A DNA stretch of 19,242 bases from JACMMS01 sp043758775 (lineage in GTDB: Bacteria; Pseudomonadota; Gammaproteobacteria; Burkholderiales; Methylophilaceae). How positions within the stretch are numbered: position 1 is the stretch's first letter; every line of letters starts with the position of its first letter. The translations under genes were made by a program, and so were the position numbers. The notes under the pieces were generated by a model, which did no database searches, was not told the DNA's origin, and saw only the letters and a program-made list of their open reading frames with translations. The stretch spans positions 1 to 19,242 of the forward strand of contig JAYVMU010000020.1 in the NCBI GenBank assembly GCA_043758775.1. Direction: 5' to 3'. Below, one piece after another: positions 15,506 to 19,242 of the stretch.

Positions 15506-15547
15506 TTAAAGCGTGTAGATTAAATAATTTACACGCTTTAATTTTTT
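15506..15547 (+). terminator. Rho-independent terminator or prs leader attenuator
   Basis: A stem of 12 perfect pairs (arms 15506-15517 and 15530-15541, core AAAGCGTGTA) extends inward by a G-T and three A-T pairs to an AAAT loop. Six T residues follow at 15542-15547. It ends the ispE/tRNA-Gln transcript. Only 42 bases separate it from the prs start, and no good promoter fits there, so partial read-through or regulated termination may feed prs. Confidence 0.85.
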
Positions 15548-15589
15548 ATAGTTTCAAATTTTTAATTTCTTACCAAATAGGAAAAGACC

Positions 15590-16546
15590 TTGTCTACTCA
15601 TAGCGGCAATTTAATGGTGTTTACTGGCAATGCCAACCCTACACTAGCGCAAGAGGTGGCAAAACATTTGGGTATAGCCCTTGGGCGTGCTGATGTTGGA
15701 CGTTTTTCTGATGGTGAAATTATGGTTGAGCTGTTAGAAAACGTGCGTGGCAAGGATGTATTTGTGTTGCAATCGACTAGCCAACCCACTAATGACAGCC
15801 TAATGGAAGTCATGGTAATGGTAGATGCTTTGCGTCGTTCATCTGCTGGTCGCATTACGGCTGCAATCCCCTATTTTGGTTATTCACGGCAGGATCGCCG
15901 CCCACGCTCAGCTCGCGTAGCAATTACCGCAAAAGTAGTAGCCAATATGCTGACAGGCGTAGGCGTAAATCGTTTACTGACAATGGACTTACATTCTGAC
16001 CAAATCCAAGGCTTCTTTGAAATTCCGGTAGATAATATCTACGCCACACCGATTTTGTTAGCCGATTTAGCCAAACAAAATTATGGGGATTTGGTGATTG
16101 TTTCACCTGACGTTGGCGGTGTAGTTCGCGCCCGCGCTTGCGCTAAGCAATTAAACTCTGATTTAGCGATTATTGATAAACGTCGCCCTAAACCCAATGT
16201 GGCTAAAGTAATGAACATTATCGGTGATGTTGCAGGCCGTACCTGTGTGATTATGGATGACATGGTTGATACTGCTAACACGCTATGTGAAGCCGCGGCA
16301 GCGCTTAAAAAGAATGGCGCGATCAAAGTAGTCGCTTATGCAACTCACCCAGTGTTATCGGGCGCAGCGGCTGAGCGCATTATGAATTCCGAGTTAGATG
16401 AATTAGTCGTGACTGACACCATTGCATTAAACGCAATAAATGCTAACTGCAAAAAAATTCGCCAATTAAGTACGGCTGAACTCATGGCCGAAACGATTAG
16501 AAGAATTAGTATTGAAGATTCAGTATCTTCACTCTTTATGGACTAA
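15590..16546 (+). CDS. prs: Ribose-phosphate pyrophosphokinase (PRPP synthetase)
   Basis: Prs makes phosphoribosyl pyrophosphate from ribose 5-phosphate and ATP for purine, pyrimidine, NAD, histidine and tryptophan synthesis. The 318-residue protein has FTGNANPTLAQEVA at the N-terminus, the ATP-contacting YSRQDRRPR at 98-106, the MDLHSDQIQGFF block with histidine at about 135, a catalytic-loop region around DKRRPKPN at 197-204, and the PRPP-binding signature VIMDDMVDTANT at 220-231. The start is TTG: an AGGA lies seven bases upstream, and the internal ATG at 15614 has no ribosome-binding site and would truncate the protein. A terminator-like hairpin lies in its leader. It leads into rplY, probably on one transcript, as no terminator hairpin is visible between them. 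Confidence 0.97.
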   Translation: MSTHSGNLMVFTGNANPTLAQEVAKHLGIALGRADVGRFSDGEIMVELLENVRGKDVFVLQSTSQPTNDSLMEVMVMVDALRRSSAGRITAAIPYFGYSRQDRRPRSARVAITAKVVANMLTGVGVNRLLTMDLHSDQIQGFFEIPVDNIYATPILLADLAKQNYGDLVIVSPDVGGVVRARACAKQLNSDLAIIDKRRPKPNVAKVMNIIGDVAGRTCVIMDDMVDTANTLCEAAAALKKNGAIKVVAYATHPVLSGAAAERIMNSELDELVVTDTIALNAINANCKKIRQLSTAELMAETIRRISIEDSVSSLFMD

Positions 16547-16637
16547 GTTTTTAACCCTGTTATCTGGTCGCGGATGACAGTTCATTGTGTAGTAACTCTT
16601 GCAGCTTGAGAGCGTAGTAAATATTAGGAGCAACAAT

Positions 16638-17258
16638 ATGGAAATTTCAATTAAAGCAGCAAAAAGAGACGTCAAAGGTACGGGTGCGAGCCGCCGTCTA
16701 CGTAGTGCTGGCAATGTGCCAGGCGTTGTATATGGTGGTGGTCAAGATGCACTTAGCCTAGACTTAAATCACAAAGAGCTATTCTTAGAGTTTCGTCATG
16801 AAGCATTTCACTCGTCTATCCTTAGTCTAGTAATTGATGGCAAAAAAGAATCCGTTTTATTACGAGATTACCAAATGCACCCTGTGCGTAACACCATTCA
16901 GCACATTGATTTTCAACGTGTTAGTGCTACAGAAAAAATTCACGTTAAAGTACCTTTCCACTATATCAATGCAGACATCGCGCCTGGCGTTAAAACGGGT
17001 GGCGGGATCGTAGCGCACATCTTTACTGAAGCAGACGTAAGCTGCTTGGCCAAAGATTTGCCAGAGTTTATTGAAGTAGACTTGGCCAAACTTGAAATGG
17101 GTCAATCAGTTCATTTATCAGAAATCAAACTACCAAAAGGTGTTGAATTTGTTCAACTAGCTCACGACAATGACGCAGCAGTTGCATCTATCGCTAAAAC
17201 ACGTGGTGGTATTTCAGATGATGCAGAAGCAACTACAGAAGAACCTGCAGCCGAGTAA
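16638..17258 (+). CDS. rplY: Ribosomal protein bL25, long CTC-type form
   Basis: L25 binds 5S rRNA in the large ribosomal subunit. This 206-residue version has the N-terminal L25 domain (about 1-92, with KRDVKGTGASRRLRSAGNVPGVVYGGG and LRDYQMHPVRNTIQHIDFQRV) plus the C-terminal TL5/CTC domain (about 98-190, with PFHYINADIAPGVKTGGGI and the conserved DLPEFIEVDL). An acidic, probably flexible tail follows. E. coli has only the short form (94 residues). The ATG at 16638 is chosen because AGGAG lies seven bases upstream; a longer TTG-started frame from 16599 lacks one. The 91-base leader after prs contains a CTCT/AGAG-flanked segment (16596-16612) but nothing I can identify as a known ribosomal-protein leader. 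Confidence 0.96.
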   Translation: MEISIKAAKRDVKGTGASRRLRSAGNVPGVVYGGGQDALSLDLNHKELFLEFRHEAFHSSILSLVIDGKKESVLLRDYQMHPVRNTIQHIDFQRVSATEKIHVKVPFHYINADIAPGVKTGGGIVAHIFTEADVSCLAKDLPEFIEVDLAKLEMGQSVHLSEIKLPKGVEFVQLAHDNDAAVASIAKTRGGISDDAEATTEEPAAE

Positions 17259-17280
17259 TTAACGGTTTTGCTGACATAAC

Positions 17281-17319
17281 CGCGCGTTCTATTGCAAAGT
17301 AGGACGCGCGTTTTTATTT
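17281..17319 (+). terminator. Rho-independent terminator after rplY
   Basis: An 11-bp GC-rich stem (17281-17291 with 17300-17310, CGCGCGT core, one G-T wobble) with the loop TTGCAAAG is followed by TTTTTATTT. It lies 22 bases after the rplY stop codon and closes the prs-rplY transcript. Confidence 0.93.
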
Positions 17320-17344
17320 AAGCATTCAAAAAATATTATAAATA

Positions 17345-17920
17345 ATGAACGGCATCAAATTATTCGTAGGCTTGGGAAATCCAGGCGAAAAATATGAAAA
17401 TACGCGCCATAACGCTGGGTTTTGGTGGGTAGATCAGGTCTGTGCATTTACTAGTAGCAAACTCGCACTTGAACCCAAGTTTTTTGGTGCTGTAGCAAAA
17501 TTAAGCCCCACAGCAGATACGTGGCTGATTAAACCGACTACGTTTATGAACGCCAGTGGCAAAGCAGTGGCAGCGCTAGCCAATTATTACAAAATTTTAC
17601 CTGAACAAATTTTAGCCATCCATGATGAGTTAGATTTACCTGCAGGTAGCGTTAAGCTAAAAAATGGTGGTGGTCATGGCGGCCATAACGGCTTAAAAGA
17701 TATTGCAGCTGCATTAGGCACGGCTGATTTCTGGCGCTTACGCCTAGGTATTGGTCATCCAGGCGACCGTAACGAAGTGATTAACTTTGTTCTTAAAGCA
17801 CCACTTAAAGACGAATTGATGGCTATCAACAGTTGTATTGATGATAGCGTCAATGTGCTGCCCTTATTGCAATCAGGTGACTTTGAAGCCGCCATGTTAA
17901 AATTGCATACTAAAAAATAA
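17345..17920 (+). CDS. pth: Peptidyl-tRNA hydrolase Pth
   Basis: Pth frees tRNAs from peptides that dropped off the ribosome by cleaving the ester bond. The 191-residue product shows the family's active-site residues: asparagine 12 in VGLGNPG, the catalytic histidine 22 in TRHNAGF, asparagine 69 in TTFMNASGKAV, aspartate 94 in IHDELDLPAG, and asparagine 115 in GGHGGHNGLKDI. The N-terminus lines up with E. coli Pth, so the ATG at 17345 is well placed, although the 20 bases before it (AT-rich, after the rplY terminator) contain no Shine-Dalgarno sequence. rplY-pth-ychF is a conserved gene order in many proteobacteria. Confidence 0.97.
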   Translation: MNGIKLFVGLGNPGEKYENTRHNAGFWWVDQVCAFTSSKLALEPKFFGAVAKLSPTADTWLIKPTTFMNASGKAVAALANYYKILPEQILAIHDELDLPAGSVKLKNGGGHGGHNGLKDIAAALGTADFWRLRLGIGHPGDRNEVINFVLKAPLKDELMAINSCIDDSVNVLPLLQSGDFEAAMLKLHTKK

Positions 17921-17945
17921 ATAGCAAAATGAATTGGAAGACAAA

Positions 17946-19031
17946 ATGAAGTGTGGCATCGTAGGTTTACCCAATGTAGGCAAGTCAACGCTATTCAACG
18001 CAATTACCAAAGCAGGTATTGCGGCGGAAAATTATCCTTTCTGCACGATTGAGCCTAACGTTGGTATCGTTGAAGTACCTGATACACGCATGCAACCATT
18101 GATCGACATTGTTAAGCCACAAAAGGTGCAACCCGCGATTGTCGAGTTTGTTGATATTGCTGGCTTAGTGGCTGGCGCATCAAAAGGTGAAGGTCTTGGT
18201 AATAAATTTCTAGCGAATATCCGTGAAACTGATGCTATTGCGCACGTAGTTCGCTGCTTTGAAGATGGTAATGTCATTCATGTCGCCAATAAAATTGATC
18301 CAATGTCAGATATTGAAGTCATTAATACCGAGCTAGCCTTAGCAGACATGGAAACTGTAGAAAAAACCATGCAACGCGAAGGCAAAAAGGCGAAGTCTGG
18401 CGACAAAGATGCCATCGCACTCATGGCAGTATTAACCAAAGTAGACAAACACTTAGACCAAGGACTGCAAGTGCGTACTTTGGGCTTAGATACAGACGAG
18501 CTTAATCTACTAAAACCACTATGCCTGATTACGGTAAAGCCTGTGATGTACTTGGCTAATGTTGATGAAAGTGGTTTTGAAAGCAACCCACTGCTGGGCA
18601 GCGTGATATCACGCGCAAAACAAGAGAACTCACCTGTCGTTGCGATTTGCGCAAAGATTGAATCTGAAATTGCCGAGTTAGATGACGAAGATAAAATATT
18701 GTTTTTATCTGAATTAGGCTTAGATGAGCCGGGCTTAGACCGCGTAATTCGCGCAACATACGATTTGCTAGGCCTGCAAACTTATTTCACCGCTGGTGTG
18801 CAAGAAGTACGCGCCTGGACTGTTAAAAAAGGTGCTACAGCACCACAAGCAGCTGGCGTAATTCATACCGATTTTGAACGTGGCTTTATCCGCGCAGAAG
18901 TGATTGCTTATGCAGAATACGTTAAAAACAAGGGCGAACAAGGCAGTAAGGAAGCCGGAAAAATGCGCTTAGAAGGCAAAGAATATATTGTTCAGGATGG
19001 TGATGTGATGCACTTTAGATTTAATGTTTAG
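17946..19031 (+). CDS. ychF: Ribosome-associated ATPase YchF (Obg family)
   Basis: YchF (OLA1 in eukaryotes) is a P-loop protein of the Obg family that binds ribosomes and prefers ATP to GTP; it has been linked to stress responses. The 361-residue protein (E. coli 363) has the G1 motif GLPNVGKS at 7-14, the G3 motif DIAG at 70-73, and NVDE at 205-208, in place of the GTP-specific NKxD, which fits its ATP preference. The C-terminal TGS domain includes TYFTAGVQEVRAWTV, GATAPQAAGVIHTDF and the ending IVQDGDVMHFRFNV. The ATG at 17946 is chosen because GGAAG lies five bases upstream and the N-terminus fits the family; a TTG at 17934 would add four residues. It begins 25 bp after pth. Confidence 0.97.
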   Translation: MKCGIVGLPNVGKSTLFNAITKAGIAAENYPFCTIEPNVGIVEVPDTRMQPLIDIVKPQKVQPAIVEFVDIAGLVAGASKGEGLGNKFLANIRETDAIAHVVRCFEDGNVIHVANKIDPMSDIEVINTELALADMETVEKTMQREGKKAKSGDKDAIALMAVLTKVDKHLDQGLQVRTLGLDTDELNLLKPLCLITVKPVMYLANVDESGFESNPLLGSVISRAKQENSPVVAICAKIESEIAELDDEDKILFLSELGLDEPGLDRVIRATYDLLGLQTYFTAGVQEVRAWTVKKGATAPQAAGVIHTDFERGFIRAEVIAYAEYVKNKGEQGSKEAGKMRLEGKEYIVQDGDVMHFRFNV

Positions 19032-19102
19032 CTACGAGGGATTCAATGTTTAAGTCTAACCATTAATCAGTCTTAAATTATCAAGGAAAACTCAAGTATT
19101 TT

Positions 19103-19131
19103 TTGACAACAGGGCGTTAAAACACTAGAAT
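19103..19131 (+). promoter_or_regulatory. Strong sigma-70 promoter of the tRNA-Met gene
   Basis: A perfect -35 TTGACA (19103-19108) and a -10 TAGAAT (19126-19131, five of six matches) are separated by the ideal 17 bp. The GC-rich discriminator TGCGCCC follows at 19132-19138. Such discriminators mark stable-RNA promoters under stringent (ppGpp) control. The start would be near 19139, about 26 bases before the mature tRNA. Confidence 0.85.
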
Positions 19132-19164
19132 TGCGCCCTTACTGAAATTAAGTAGCAGATTTAA

Positions 19165-19241
19165 GGTGATGTAGCTCAGCTGGTTAGAGCACAGGATTCA
19201 TAATCCTGGGGTCGAGGGTTCAAGTCCCTCTTTCACCACCA
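19165..19241 (+). tRNA. trnM: tRNA-Met (anticodon CAU, elongator type)
   Basis: The 77 bases form a cloverleaf: D stem GCTC/GAGC, D loop AGCTGGTTA, anticodon stem CAGGA/TCCTG around TTCATAA (anticodon CAT), T arm GAGGG-TTCAAGT-CCCTC, discriminator A and encoded CCA. The acceptor stem is GGTGATG against TTTCACC, with five normal pairs followed by a T-T mismatch (6-67) and a G-T wobble (7-66). The first base pair is G-C, so it is not the initiator tRNA. The D loop and the GGGTC variable loop favour elongator Met over the lysidine-modified Ile tRNA, which also has a CAT anticodon, but this is not fully settled. The gene ends one base before the window does. Confidence 0.93.
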
Positions 19242-19242
19242 A

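Noticed and set aside
19048..19081. TTTAAG...CTTAAA hairpin after ychF as a terminator
   Set aside because: The stem is short and almost all A-T with a large loop, and no T run follows it, so I could not support a terminator there.

Overview
This window looks like a housekeeping stretch of a betaproteobacterial chromosome, most likely a methylotroph of the Methylophilaceae (Methylotenera or Methylophilus type). That placement is inferred from AT-rich, densely packed DNA, the gene families, and the order lolB-ispE-tRNA-Gln-prs-rplY-pth-ychF and ubiE-ubiJ-ubiB. No database search was possible. All the large genes are intact, and I see no insertion sequence, prophage, CRISPR array or clear sign of recent transfer.

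Left end (1-1101): rpoH, the heat-shock sigma factor, has an unusually elaborate control region. It holds three tandem 20-bp units that each carry a small dyad, a plausible sigma-70 promoter, a near-perfect CIRCE element (the operator of the repressor HrcA), and a strong Shine-Dalgarno sequence placed for an ATT start codon. A perfect 19-bp hairpin ends rpoH and the convergent gene after it.

1116-3080 (minus strand): a single dynamin-like large GTPase. A 238-bp divergent promoter region separates it from 3319-6734 (plus strand), a ubiquinone unit: a DUF971 protein, ubiE (C-methyltransferase), ubiJ (SCP2-type lipid-binding accessory factor) and ubiB (membrane-anchored atypical kinase/ATPase).

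6758-11738 (minus strand): a five-gene run read from right to left. It encodes an ABC ATPase, an ABC-2 permease, a GldG-like membrane-anchored protein, a DUF4340 protein and the DNA repair glycosylase MutM. The first four resemble the GldA/GldF/GldG type of transporter module, whose substrate is unknown outside gliding bacteria. A 277-bp divergent region with a perfect 16-bp palindrome follows.

12016-19242 (plus strand): an exported TPR protein, lolB (outer-membrane lipoprotein insertion), ispE (isoprenoid precursor synthesis), tRNA-Gln(UUG), a terminator-like hairpin close to prs (PRPP synthetase), rplY (ribosomal protein L25/CTC), a clear terminator, pth (peptidyl-tRNA hydrolase), ychF (ribosome-associated ATPase), and a tRNA with a CAU anticodon behind a textbook stable-RNA promoter. 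Most of these genes serve translation, nucleotide supply or envelope building.

The strongest unusual signals are all in the rpoH control region. The rest is largely conserved core genome, with a few regulatory structures worth checking.
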